64,000 nt of DNA from Bacteroidota bacterium (GTDB lineage Bacteria > Bacteroidota > Bacteroidia > Sphingobacteriales > Sphingobacteriaceae), in NCBI GenBank assembly GCA_013288685.1, contig JABDBM010000001.1:62001-126000 (forward strand). The letters are read 5' to 3'. The position numbers were made by a program, and so were the translations under genes. Below the pieces are notes generated by a model. It worked only from the letters and a program-made list of their open reading frames with translations. It was not told the DNA's origin and ran no database searches. The first letter of the stretch is position 1. Each line of letters opens with the position of its first letter. Below are positions 1-7,162 of the stretch, piece by piece.

Positions 1-1
1 C

Positions 2-523
2 TATGGAGCAATAGGCATGGCCATAGGTCACGAAATGACCCACGGCTTTGACGACCAGGGTCGCCAATACGACAAAGACGGCAACTTGAAAGACTGGTGG
101 ACACCCGCCGATGCTGCTAAATTTAAAACTAAGGTCAAAGTGATGATAGATCAGTATGATGCTTTCTCGCCGCTGCCTGGCTTGCACGTAAACGGCAGCC
201 TTACCCAGGGCGAGAACCTGGCCGATATTGGCGGATTGGCTATTGCCTACCAGGCATTTAAAAATACCCCCCAGGGCAAAAGTGAAGAAAAGATTGACGG
301 TTTAACCCCCGATCAGCGCTTTTTCCTTTCGGTAGCGCAAATATGGCGCAGCAAAATAACCGATGAAGCTTTGCGCTATCGTATTGCTAACGATCCGCAT
401 TCGCCCGGCATGTACCGAGTAAATGGCCCGGTATCAAACATGCCTGCTTTTTATAAAGCGTTTAACATTAAACCCGGCGATAAAATGTATCGGCCGGATA
501 GTTTGAGAGTGAAGGTTTGGTAA
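2..523 (+). CDS. M13-family metallopeptidase, C-terminal part (gene starts before the window)
   Basis: This is the 3' end of a neprilysin/PepO-like zinc endopeptidase (peptidase family M13), usually an exported enzyme of about 670 residues that cleaves oligopeptides. The reading frame is open from the window edge. The zinc motif HEMTH is followed by GFDDQGRQYD, and the third zinc ligand lies in GENLADIGG, the family's ExxxD motif. The frame then runs through the usual C-terminal helical region and ends in VKVW. Only about the last quarter is present, so signal peptide and substrate lobe cannot be judged. An internal ATG at 17 is not the start. A strong terminator follows. Confidence 0.93.
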   Translation, partial: YGAIGMAIGHEMTHGFDDQGRQYDKDGNLKDWWTPADAAKFKTKVKVMIDQYDAFSPLPGLHVNGSLTQGENLADIGGLAIAYQAFKNTPQGKSEEKIDGLTPDQRFFLSVAQIWRSKITDEALRYRIANDPHSPGMYRVNGPVSNMPAFYKAFNIKPGDKMYRPDSLRVKVW

Positions 524-542
524 GGAGCCTTTAGGGAATGAA

Positions 543-580
543 AAATAAAAATGCCACCCGCACGGGTGGCATTTTTATTT
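543..580 (+). terminator. Intrinsic terminator after the M13 peptidase gene
   Basis: A perfect 18-bp stem with a two-base loop: the GC-rich core ATGCCACCCG / CGGGTGGCAT is extended by A/T arms, so the right arm itself provides the T-tract. It begins 20 bases after the stop codon. The A-rich left flank means it could also stop transcription from the other strand. Confidence 0.9.
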
Positions 581-673
581 AGGGAGGAGAAGCCCTAATG
601 CCTGAGCAATTTTTTACTTAACAGGTACAAATACTCAAATAAAACAAATAAATTTGACTGGTAAGTTTAAAAG

Positions 674-1156
674 ATGATAACCATTTACACAAATTTAAAA
701 TCGGTAATCGGACGAATCATTGTGATTATATGCTTCGGTTTTGTGCTTTATTTAATGGTTTTTAAACTTATCCCCGACAAAAATAATCACGATGCTTTGT
801 GGCTGCTAAGCGGGATAAGTTTGTTGATCGCATTTCTAATTGTAAATACCATCATTTCATTTTTGGGAATAATTAAAGTGGAAGCAGACCCCGCATCCGG
901 TAAAATTAATTTCACAAGGCTTTTTAAAAAAGAAGAAATCGCAGCCGCCGAAATTGCAGGTTACTACGTTTCTGTATCTAAAAGCAGGGGAGGCACATCC
1001 TACGGAAGAATAATTGAAACTACCGACAGAAAAATCAGGGAACTTAACCCAGGAAATTTAAAAGATATCGACGATATTGAAGAATTTTTTAAGTCGCGAT
1101 CTATTAAATGCCTGGGAGAAAGGAATTCATTTTACCCGCTTAGTAAGGGGTTATAG
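674..1156 (+). CDS. Small membrane protein of unknown function
   Basis: A 160-residue protein not recognised as a named family. It has two hydrophobic segments (about residues 10-30 and 40-65) joined by a short charged loop. After these comes a soluble, beta-rich looking tail of about 95 residues with basic patches, which resembles a PH-like membrane-associated fold; this is a guess from pattern only. The ATG has no clear Shine-Dalgarno site, which is normal for the group. It stands alone, with a terminator upstream and a convergent small gene downstream. Coding is supported by open frame length and a sensible membrane-protein composition. Confidence 0.6.
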   Translation: MITIYTNLKSVIGRIIVIICFGFVLYLMVFKLIPDKNNHDALWLLSGISLLIAFLIVNTIISFLGIIKVEADPASGKINFTRLFKKEEIAAAEIAGYYVSVSKSRGGTSYGRIIETTDRKIRELNPGNLKDIDDIEEFFKSRSIKCLGERNSFYPLSKGL

Positions 1157-1199
1157 TTTAATTAGTTACAAAGGGCTTATGCCCGAGGCTATGACTACC

Positions 1200-1448
1200 T
1201 CAAATGCCATTATTAAGCTCTGCCTCTATTTCGTCAATAGCTTCCCTGGCATCCTGTAACTTTATTTTACCGGCTTCCCAATCTTTTATTTCAGAAAATG
1301 TTTTTTTTAGCTTTTTATATAATTTATCTTCCTGCTCATTTATAACCGGGCTTTCATTTACTTTATAGTCTATACCAAACCGGGTCAGGATTTCCTTAAT
1401 TACAGGTAAATCTTTGCCGTTATTAATATTTACGGTTAAAGTAGTCAT
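1200..1448 (-). CDS. Small acidic protein, antitoxin-like, without visible toxin partner
   Basis: This 82-residue protein starts MTTLTVNINNGKDLP and continues with a short beta-alpha region and a long charged helix. The layout resembles small Bacteroidota proteins often found upstream of RelE/ParE toxins. No toxin frame follows: the next 43 bases downstream are non-coding and then a convergent gene ends. It may be a solitary antitoxin or an unrelated small protein. A good -7 promoter box lies directly upstream of the ATG. Confidence 0.6.
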   Translation of the reverse strand: MTTLTVNINNGKDLPVIKEILTRFGIDYKVNESPVINEQEDKLYKKLKKTFSEIKDWEAGKIKLQDAREAIDEIEAELNNGI

Positions 1449-1452
1449 AATA

Positions 1453-1460
1453 CAAACTTA
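1453..1460 (-). promoter_or_regulatory. Bacteroidota -7 promoter box (TAAGTTTG) for the 82-residue gene
   Basis: The box matches TAnnTTTG and ends five bases before the ATG, so the message would be leaderless or nearly so. No clear TTTG -33 box was found at the usual 19-20 base spacing. Confidence 0.45.
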
Positions 1461-1509
1461 CATAAATTATAAATGAGTTCGGATTTGTTAACTTTTAACC
1501 CTTCTTCGT

Positions 1510-1584
1510 GGTTGTGGGGACACAACCAACAGCTTGTTAATATGCACGGTAAAATTCGGTGCTGTGTCCCCACAGCACCGAATT
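1510..1584. repeat. Pair of oppositely oriented hairpins with a shared core (REPIN-like)
   Basis: Hairpin 1 (1510-1527) has a 7-bp stem GGTTGTG/CACAACC and loop GGGA. Hairpin 2 (1553-1584) has a perfect 14-bp stem AATTCGGTGCTGTG/CACAGCACCGAATT and loop TCCC. The core of one, TGTGGGGACACA, is the reverse complement of the core of the other, so they form an inverted pair separated by 25 bases. Hairpin 2 overlaps the ettA stop codon and may act as its terminator, although its T-run is short. Confidence 0.6.
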
Positions 1585-3265
1585 ACACCGTCAACTTCTT
1601 ATATTTAATTCTTTTCGGCGCAATATCACCAAGGCGTTTTTTGCGGTTCTCTTCATAATCTGAATAATTTCCTTCAAAAAAGTAAACCTGACTGTTGCCT
1701 TCAAAGGCTAATATGTGCGTACAAATACGGTCTAAGAACCACCGGTCGTGACTGATCACTACGGCGCAGCCGCCAAAGTTTTCCAGTGCTTCTTCCAGGG
1801 CGCGCAGGGTATTTACGTCAATATCGTTGGTAGGCTCATCCAGCAGCAAAACGTTCGATCCTTTTTTTAGCGTTATCGACAAATGCACCCGGTTACGTTC
1901 TCCACCCGATATTACCGCTACCTTTTTTTGCTGATCGGCACCGTTAAAGTTAAAGCGAGATACATAAGCGCGGGAGTTGATGGGTTTATTGCCTACCAAA
2001 ATGGTTTCTTGTCCATCGGTTATGTTTTCCCATACGGATTTGTTAGGGTCCAGATCATCATGCAATTGATCCACATAGCCTAATTTCACCGTTTCGCCTA
2101 CGCGGAAAGTACCTGCATCTGCTTGATCCTGCCCGGTAATCAGGCGGAACAGCGTGGTTTTACCGGCTCCATTAGGCCCAATAATACCCACAATGCCGGC
2201 AGGAGGTAAGGAAAAATTCAAATTATCAAACAGTAACTTATCGCCATAGGATTTACTTACCCCGTTGGCCTCAATTACTACATTACCCAGCCGCGGACCG
2301 GGTGGAATAAACAGCTCCAGTTTTTCTTCCCTGTCCAGTGTTTCCTCCGATGCTAATTTTTCATAGTTGGATAAACGCGCTTTCGATTTGGCATGACGGC
2401 CCTTTGGCCCCATGCGCACCCATTCCAGCTCGCGCTCCAAAGTTTTCTGACGTTTAGTTTCGGTCTTTTCTTCTTGCGCCAGGCGTTTTGATTTCTGATC
2501 AAGCCATGAGGAGTAATTACCTTTCCACGGGATTCCTTCGCCGCGATCCAGTTCCAGTATCCATCCGGCAACGTTATCCAAAAAGTAGCGGTCGTGTGTA
2601 ACGGCAATTACGGTGCCTTTGTATTGTTTTAAAAATTGTTCCAGCCAATCAATTGATTCGGCGTCTAAGTGGTTGGTAGGCTCATCCAACAGCAATACAT
2701 CCGGTTCTTTCAATAGTAAACGACATAAAGCCACCCGCCTGCGTTCACCACCCGATAGTACGGCAATTTTGGTATCCGGGTCGGGGCAACGCAAGGCGTC
2801 CATCGCGCGTTCCAGCTTTACATCCAGTTCCCAGGCATTTACGGCGTCAATTTTATCCTGCAACTCGCCCTGGCGTGCCATCAGCTTGTCCATTTTGTCC
2901 ATGTCCTCATAATATTCGGGCAGGCCAAATTTTTCGTTTATTTCTTCGTACTCCTTTAATAGCGCCGTAGTTTCAGAAACACCTTCTTCCACTACCTCTT
3001 TTACAGTTTTATTTGGATCAAGCTCCGGCTCCTGGCTCAGGTAGCCAACTGTATATCCCGGCGAAAAAACAACCTCGCCGATATTGGTTTTATCAATTCC
3101 GGCAATAATCTTCAGCAACGATGATTTTCCGGAGCCGTTAAGCCCGATAACGCCGATTTTGGCGCCATAAAAAAATGATAAGTAAATGTTTTTTAAAACT
3201 GTTTTCTGCGGAGGGTAAACTTTGCTGACCCCAGCCATCGAGAAAATTATTTTTTCGTCTGCCAT
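1583..3265 (-). CDS. ettA: Energy-dependent translational throttle protein EttA (ABC-F ATPase)
   Basis: A cytosolic ABC-F protein of 560 residues, the normal EttA length. In known EttA it binds the ribosomal E site and gates entry to elongation according to the ADP/ATP ratio. Two ATPase domains are visible. The first has Walker A GLNGSGKSS (about 41-49), signature LSGGERRR and Walker B LLLDEPTNHLD. The second has Walker [10 protein letters not shown], signature ISGGERNR and Walker B LLLDEPTNDID. The linker between them carries the basic, charged stretch around WVRMGPKGRHAKSKAR that is typical of EttA. It has its own promoter region; no membrane partner is present, as expected for ABC-F. Other ABC-F members are possible, but the linker favours EttA. 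Confidence 0.9.
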   Translation of the reverse strand: MADEKIIFSMAGVSKVYPPQKTVLKNIYLSFFYGAKIGVIGLNGSGKSSLLKIIAGIDKTNIGEVVFSPGYTVGYLSQEPELDPNKTVKEVVEEGVSETTALLKEYEEINEKFGLPEYYEDMDKMDKLMARQGELQDKIDAVNAWELDVKLERAMDALRCPDPDTKIAVLSGGERRRVALCRLLLKEPDVLLLDEPTNHLDAESIDWLEQFLKQYKGTVIAVTHDRYFLDNVAGWILELDRGEGIPWKGNYSSWLDQKSKRLAQEEKTETKRQKTLERELEWVRMGPKGRHAKSKARLSNYEKLASEETLDREEKLELFIPPGPRLGNVVIEANGVSKSYGDKLLFDNLNFSLPPAGIVGIIGPNGAGKTTLFRLITGQDQADAGTFRVGETVKLGYVDQLHDDLDPNKSVWENITDGQETILVGNKPINSRAYVSRFNFNGADQQKKVAVISGGERNRVHLSITLKKGSNVLLLDEPTNDIDVNTLRALEEALENFGGCAVVISHDRWFLDRICTHILAFEGNSQVYFFEGNYSDYEENRKKRLGDIAPKRIKYKKLTV

Positions 3266-3299
3266 AAGTATTTTATTGGGACGCTAAATTAGTTATTTT

Positions 3300-3333
3300 G
3301 TTGATTAAGTTGATTGGGGAGTTGTTGATTAAG
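3300..3333. repeat. Intergenic direct repeat of GTTGATTAAG words
   Basis: GTTGATTAAG occurs twice around GTTGATTGGGG upstream of ettA. The same words make up the hairpin at 14439-14498, so this belongs to a dispersed intergenic family. Confidence 0.4.
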
Positions 3334-3351
3334 TTTTTTTGGTTCATTAGT

Positions 3352-4245
3352 TTATTGGCTCATGAGTTTGTTGGTGGTTGGCCGGTGAATTCGCGCAATC
3401 ACAATCACAACTAAAACATAGACAATGAAACACGGCAGCCCTGTTTCAAGCCCGAAACTACCGCCGGTAAGCAGGCGGCTTTTTGTGGTTAATTTAAATG
3501 CCGCAATGGCCAGGTTAGCATCGGTTTGCGATACAGCTATGGTTGTTATTTTGCCGATGAAAAAAATATCCCATACGGTATGCACTATGGCCGCATACCA
3601 AACCGACCGGGTATACCAGTAAATGCAGGCAAACATCGTTCCCGCAATAATACCGCCACCTACAACCGTCAATATATCGATGGCGCCAAAAGAGCTAAGC
3701 ATGGCAATATGTACTATCCCAAATATAAGCGAGGTAACAAAAATAGTCCAAAGGGTTGAACCCCGACTGCTGATAATCATCAGCAAATGTCCCCTGAACA
3801 GCACCTCCTCGGTAAAGCCGGCTGCTATTGAAATTGCCAGCCATTTCACCAAAATGCCCCATCCATCGGCTGCACTAAATGAAGCACTATGCCCAAATGG
3901 AACCGCAAAGCCGAACAAATAGTAAAACAGCCAAACGACTGCTGGTAAGATAATGCTGATCGCCGTCCATTTCAGCACGTTTACTAAACTTAGTTTACCA
4001 TAAATAACACCCGGGTTGTAGGTTTTGATAACCCGGCCGGCAAATACATGCAGCGCATAAATGGTTAAAGGCATCCGGAGGACTAACTCCCTCAGTACAA
4101 TTTTGGGTACGGTGGAGGGGATCCAAAAAGTGAGTAAATCGCAGATAACCGCTATTAGCACAAATATTAAAATGCAGGCAATTGTAAATAATACGATTTT
4201 AAGTAATGATAACCGGCTTTCGGTTGTGTTTAAATTGTTTGTCAT
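3352..4245 (-). CDS. CPBP (CAAX-like) family intramembrane metalloprotease
   Basis: A polytopic membrane protein of 297 residues with about eight hydrophobic segments. The CPBP/Abi signature is present: FTEEVLFRGHLL near residue 145 supplies the Glu-Glu and Arg of motif 1, and FGIVHIAM near 177 supplies the histidine of motif 2. Family members are related to Rce1-type proteases; bacterial substrates are mostly unknown, and some act in bacteriocin immunity. Its upstream region holds a palindrome (4297-4315) built from the same half-site, ACATAGT, as the operator of the divergently spaced padR operon, so it is probably under PadR control. The gene lies 86 bases downstream of the HAAS-like gene on the same strand. 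Confidence 0.85.
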   Translation of the reverse strand: MTNNLNTTESRLSLLKIVLFTIACILIFVLIAVICDLLTFWIPSTVPKIVLRELVLRMPLTIYALHVFAGRVIKTYNPGVIYGKLSLVNVLKWTAISIILPAVVWLFYYLFGFAVPFGHSASFSAADGWGILVKWLAISIAAGFTEEVLFRGHLLMIISSRGSTLWTIFVTSLIFGIVHIAMLSSFGAIDILTVVGGGIIAGTMFACIYWYTRSVWYAAIVHTVWDIFFIGKITTIAVSQTDANLAIAAFKLTTKSRLLTGGSFGLETGLPCFIVYVLVVIVIARIHRPTTNKLMSQ

Positions 4246-4296
4246 TTTTGAATAATTAAAAATTATGAATTGGTTAATTTAATTAGTAATGCATAG

Positions 4297-4315
4297 TACA
4301 TAGTATAACTATGTA
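4297..4315. promoter_or_regulatory. Candidate PadR operator upstream of the CPBP protease gene
   Basis: A perfect dyad, TACATAGT-ATA-ACTATGTA, located 52 bases before the CPBP start codon. Its half-site ACATAGT is the same as in the dyad overlapping the padR promoter about 950 bases away. An extra half-site-like CATAGT begins at 4292. Confidence 0.6.
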
Positions 4316-4331
4316 TAAGGGTAAAAAAAAA

Positions 4332-4910
4332 CTATTTCCCCTTCAGCAGGCGAAATAGCAGTGTGTTTAAGAAATATAAAACGGCCATTAAAGTGATGTC
4401 GGTAATAAAAAACCAATTACCCAATTGCTCCTTAACGCCGACCGGAATTTCGGCCATAAAGCCAAAGAAAAAGACGTGGCCACTGCCGGTAAAAAAGCCG
4501 GTATGCGCCGGGTATATCAATTTAAAAAGAATTAAAAACCCGAAGGAGATAATCAATAAATACACCAATGCGAACAGCACATATCCCACGCCATTGAATA
4601 TATTAAGATATAGCGCCTGGAAAATATGTTTGGGGTTAAAAGACCGGGTGGCCTGTTTTACCTTTTTGTCGGCAACGGCAGGGGCCAATACCTCTTCGGG
4701 CATACCCAGGTTTTCAATGGTGTTTACCAGCACCTCAACTTCATTGGCTGGTGCAGCACCCTGCGTAGCCTCGTAAATATGGCTGTTTAGTTCCATTATC
4801 ATTTCCAATTGGTCACTTTCGGGTAAAATGCTTACGCAGCGGCGTACCCTTTTAAAATAGTCGTCGTATATTTTTTGTGCCGTTGGGTTGTTAAAAGTTA
4901 TTCTTTTCAT
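4332..4910 (-). CDS. HAAS-like membrane protein co-transcribed with PadR
   Basis: The protein has 192 residues from the chosen start. The N-terminal half (about 1-90) is soluble and helical, with the pattern of the HAAS/DUF1700 domain: a negatively charged helix ending ELNSHIYEA and a later NLGMPEEVLAP. The rest holds two long hydrophobic segments and a third near the C-terminus. HAAS proteins are known to occur beside PadR regulators and are thought to act as membrane partners in the same signalling pair. The start at 4910 overlaps the padR stop codon as ATGA, indicating translational coupling; a longer frame to 4949 exists but would overlap padR more deeply. Its job is not known. Confidence 0.75.
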   Translation of the reverse strand: MKRITFNNPTAQKIYDDYFKRVRRCVSILPESDQLEMIMELNSHIYEATQGAAPANEVEVLVNTIENLGMPEEVLAPAVADKKVKQATRSFNPKHIFQALYLNIFNGVGYVLFALVYLLIISFGFLILFKLIYPAHTGFFTGSGHVFFFGFMAEIPVGVKEQLGNWFFITDITLMAVLYFLNTLLFRLLKGK

Positions 4911-5242
4911 TTTTGAAGTTTTTGAATGGCAGTTTCCAATGCCGACCATATTTTTTTCATCTCTGTTAAGGTAGCTTTGCCGTCCTTACTCAACGTATAG
5001 TACTTACGCGGTATGCCCGATTCCTGCTCAATCCATTTGGCATCAACAATACCCTCGGTTTTTAACCGGTTTAATAGTGGATACAAAGTGCCCTCGGCAA
5101 CCTCCAGCGTGGTATGCGTTTTTATTTCCTGTACCAGTTCGTAGCCGTAGTATTCCTTCTCATCCAGAATAATGAGGATGATATAGGATAAGGTTCCCTT
5201 TTTTACCTGCGAGAACCAATTCTGCACAAATTCGCTGTTCAT
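4907..5242 (-). CDS. PadR-family transcriptional repressor
   Basis: A small winged-helix regulator of 111 residues. The N-terminal helix-turn-helix reads GTLSYIILIILDEKEYYGYELVQEI, here split only for description as GTLSYIILIIL and YYGYELVQEI. The wing region follows with EGTLYPLLNRL and GIPRKYYTLSKDGK, both hallmark PadR motifs, and then a C-terminal dimerisation helix. The start at 5242 (MNSEF) is chosen because a longer frame to 5260 would begin inside the promoter/operator. It is the first gene of a two-gene operon with the HAAS-like protein. Autoregulation is likely from the dyad that overlaps its -33 and -7 boxes. Confidence 0.92.
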   Translation of the reverse strand: MNSEFVQNWFSQVKKGTLSYIILIILDEKEYYGYELVQEIKTHTTLEVAEGTLYPLLNRLKTEGIVDAKWIEQESGIPRKYYTLSKDGKATLTEMKKIWSALETAIQKLQK

Positions 5243-5246
5243 GGCG

Positions 5247-5290
5247 CAAATATAATACATAGTAATACAATGTACAAAGTATTGCTATGT
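5247..5290 (-). promoter_or_regulatory. padR promoter with overlapping PadR operator
   Basis: The -33 box TTTG (5275-5278) and -7 box TATATTTG (5247-5254) are separated by 20 bases. A 12-bp inverted repeat, ACATAGTAATAC (5257-5268) and GTATTGCTATGT (5279-5290), with one mismatch and a 10-base spacer, covers the space between the two boxes and extends upstream. Repressor binding there would block RNA polymerase. Confidence 0.7.
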
Positions 5291-5293
5291 TTT

Positions 5294-5380
5294 TTTATTT
5301 TGGGGATTACACCGATTGTAAGATGATTACAGTGATTTTATTTTGGAGGATTACACCGATTGTAAAATGATTACAGTGAT
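5294..5380. repeat. Two tandem 43/44-bp copies containing GATTACAGTGAT
   Basis: Copies at 5294-5336 and 5337-5380 differ by one indel and a few substitutions; each has TTTATTTTGG, then GATTACACCGATTGTAA, then GATTACAGTGAT. A weak third start follows. Related elements lie at 5498-5535, 54615-54650 and 61784-61819. Confidence 0.75.
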
Positions 5381-5464
5381 TTCTTTTTGGATAGTAGCGA
5401 TTATTTTATGATTTGATTGGTTTTTAACTGTGCATTCCAAAAAATCAGTATCGCCAATAATCCG

Positions 5465-5472
5465 TATCTTTG
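5465..5472 (+). promoter_or_regulatory. -7 promoter box (TATCTTTG) for the radical SAM gene
   Basis: It matches TAnnTTTG and lies 68 bases before the ATG, which gives a leader of about 60 nt containing the tandem repeat at 5498-5535. A matching -33 box was not clear. Confidence 0.4.
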
Positions 5473-5497
5473 CCCGCGCAAACGGTGTTTTCACAAA

Positions 5498-5535
5498 ATT
5501 AATCACTGTAATCAAAAATTAATCACTGTAATCCC
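5498..5535. repeat. Tandem repeat of AATTAATCACTGTAATC
   Basis: Two copies of AATTAATCACTGTAATC lie just before the radical SAM start codon. The reverse complement, with GGGGATTACAGTGATTAA, is nearly identical to the element at 54615-54650. Confidence 0.7.
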
Positions 5536-5540
5536 CACAA

Positions 5541-6515
5541 ATGATAACGGAAACGGAAAACCCCGCCTACAAAGGCTACAACAACTACGGAGCATGGCTG
5601 AAAGAAAAATACAAAGGGCAGCGCGTGTTTAAAGTTATTGTTGATGGTGGTTTTACCTGCCCCAACCGCGATGGCTCCAAAGGTTATGGCGGCTGTACTT
5701 ATTGTAATGTTGATTCGTTTACACCATCGGTTTCGCGCAACGCCCCTACCGTACGCGAGCAGGTCATCCAGGGTGTAGAGCGCGCCCGCAAAGGCAACAA
5801 GGCCGATAAGTTTATCATTTATTTTCAACCGAACACCAACACCTACGCCCCGGCGCATTATTTAAAGATGTTGTATGATGAGGCGCTAAGCTATCATACC
5901 GAAGATATAGTAGGCCTATCGGTTGGCACCCGCCCCGATTGTATTGATGCCGAAAAAATTGCCCTGCTGGAAAGCTATACCGACCGCTTTGACGTGGATT
6001 TGGAGATGGGTATGGAATCCATCTATAACGATACCCTGGCACAGATTAACCGCGGCTGTAATCATGATGATTTGATAAAAGCCTTAGGTTTACTTGAGCA
6101 CAGCAAGCTGGATGTTTGTGTACACACCATTTTCGGCTTTCCGTGGGAGACGCACGAAATGATGTTAAAATATGCGGACGAGATTAACCGTTTCCCGCAG
6201 ATAAAATTTGTAAAATTCCACCACCTGCATATTGTTGAAGGTTCGGTAATGGGCGTGAAATATAAACGCCAGCCATTTAAAGTTTTCGAACTGGACGAAT
6301 ACGCCAACTTCCTTTGCGAGTTGCTGCCCCTGGTGCGCCCCGACGTAGTGATCCAGCGCCTCTTCGGCCTTAGCGACCGCGAGTTGCTCATAGCTCCTAA
6401 TTGGGGACTAAAAAAATCGGAAATACAGTATTATATCGATCAAAAGATTTTGCAGCGGGGTGTTGTGCAGGGGAGTCATTGGTCAATGAGTCATTGTGGC
6501 ATTCGTGCTAAATAA
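5541..6515 (+). CDS. TIGR01212 family (YhcC-like) radical SAM protein
   Basis: A 324-residue cytosolic radical SAM enzyme with the family's N-terminal hallmarks: a YNNYGAWLKEKYK-type opening, then the [4Fe-4S] cysteines C40, C52 and C55 in FTCPNRDG and GGCTYCN. The TIM-barrel core follows, with VGTRPDCID and the conserved EMGMES and NRGCNHDD segments. The homologue YhcC is well conserved across bacteria, but its substrate is not settled; a role in RNA or cofactor modification has been considered. Length is normal. The gene is monocistronic, with a possible promoter 68 bases upstream. Identification rests on motif order and is strong at the family level only. Confidence 0.92.
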   Translation: MITETENPAYKGYNNYGAWLKEKYKGQRVFKVIVDGGFTCPNRDGSKGYGGCTYCNVDSFTPSVSRNAPTVREQVIQGVERARKGNKADKFIIYFQPNTNTYAPAHYLKMLYDEALSYHTEDIVGLSVGTRPDCIDAEKIALLESYTDRFDVDLEMGMESIYNDTLAQINRGCNHDDLIKALGLLEHSKLDVCVHTIFGFPWETHEMMLKYADEINRFPQIKFVKFHHLHIVEGSVMGVKYKRQPFKVFELDEYANFLCELLPLVRPDVVIQRLFGLSDRELLIAPNWGLKKSEIQYYIDQKILQRGVVQGSHWSMSHCGIRAK

Positions 6516-6533
6516 AGTTTTAATGCATAAAAC

Positions 6534-6541
6534 TAATTTTG
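6534..6541 (+). promoter_or_regulatory. -7 promoter box (TAATTTTG) for the antitoxin gene
   Basis: It matches TAnnTTTG and ends 12 bases before the ATG of the antitoxin gene. No clear -33 box was found. Confidence 0.4.
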
Positions 6542-6553
6542 TAAATTTTTTTT

Positions 6554-6787
6554 ATGAGTTTGCAATACTTATCTGACCAACAAGGGCAAATTATTGCCGT
6601 ACAAGTTCCCATACAAGAGCGGGAATTGCTTGTAAGCAAATATCCGGATATCGATAGTGGAACTAAGATGTTACCCGATTGGCAAAAGGAACTGATTGAC
6701 AACCGGCTGGCAGCTATTGAAAAAAATCCTGAACGTATTTTGCCTATAGATGGCCTTATGGCTGAACTTGACCGGCTTATAGACTAA
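6554..6787 (+). CDS. Antitoxin-like protein of a ParE/RelE module
   Basis: A 77-residue protein. The N-terminal part (MSLQYLSDQQGQIIAVQVPI) looks like a short beta hairpin. The second half, LPDWQKELIDNRLAAIEKNPE, matches the addiction-module antitoxin pattern in which WQKELIDxRL binds the toxin. It is followed seven bases later by a RelE/ParE-type toxin reading frame that is broken, so this antitoxin seems to be an orphan relic. It has its own -7 promoter box, and autoregulation would be expected in an intact module but cannot be seen. Confidence 0.75.
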   Translation: MSLQYLSDQQGQIIAVQVPIQERELLVSKYPDIDSGTKMLPDWQKELIDNRLAAIEKNPERILPIDGLMAELDRLID

Positions 6788-6793
6788 ACGTTT

Positions 6794-7093
6794 ATGGGGT
6801 GGCAATTATCTTAGTACGATGAAGTAGCACTTGATGTTCGTGAAGCAAAAGACTGGTATTACAGACAACAAAAAGGTCTCGAAAAACGATTTGCTACCGA
6901 TGTTAAAAACTGCATTAAACGTCTGCAAAAAAATCCTCTTCATTATGAAGTAAGATATAAAAAAGTCCGCATAGCGTATTGTGTAACCTTTCCATACGCT
7001 GTGCATTTTTATCTTGACGAAACTGCCAGTCATTTAGTGATTATTGCCGTAGTGCATCAACAACGGCATCCTGAATTTGCCAAAAAGAGGTAA
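6794..7093 (+). pseudogene. RelE/ParE-family toxin gene with early in-frame stop
   Basis: From the ATG at 6794 the frame reads MGWQLS, then TAG at 6812-6814, then stays open for 92 codons to TAA at 7091. The downstream part translates as EVALDVREAKDWYYRQQ, later YKKVRIAYCVTFPYAVHF and a C-terminal VVHQQRHPEFAKKR, a clear ParE/RelE fold signature. No alternative start codon lies between the TAG and the conserved region. The local sequence around the TAG also looks short of one or two codons compared with usual ParE openings, so a small deletion is as likely as a point mutation. Sequencing error cannot be excluded. Confidence 0.75.
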
Positions 7094-7162
7094 TAGTTGC
7101 ACATTGCGAAGTGCGGCGAGTGCTTATTGGTCATCGGTTCTTGGTACGTTGAATTAACGATC

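Noticed and set aside
1077..1259. Plus-strand 60-residue frame
   Set aside because: It overlaps the 3' end of the membrane-protein gene and the antisense of the 82-residue gene, and its composition is not protein-like.
5294..5380. Two tandem 44-bp units as a possible CRISPR array
   Set aside because: Units are contiguous with no unique spacers, only two copies, and related words occur singly elsewhere; no cas genes are near.
6806..7033. Minus-strand 75-residue frame
   Set aside because: It is the antisense shadow of the broken toxin frame, which has the conserved family pattern.
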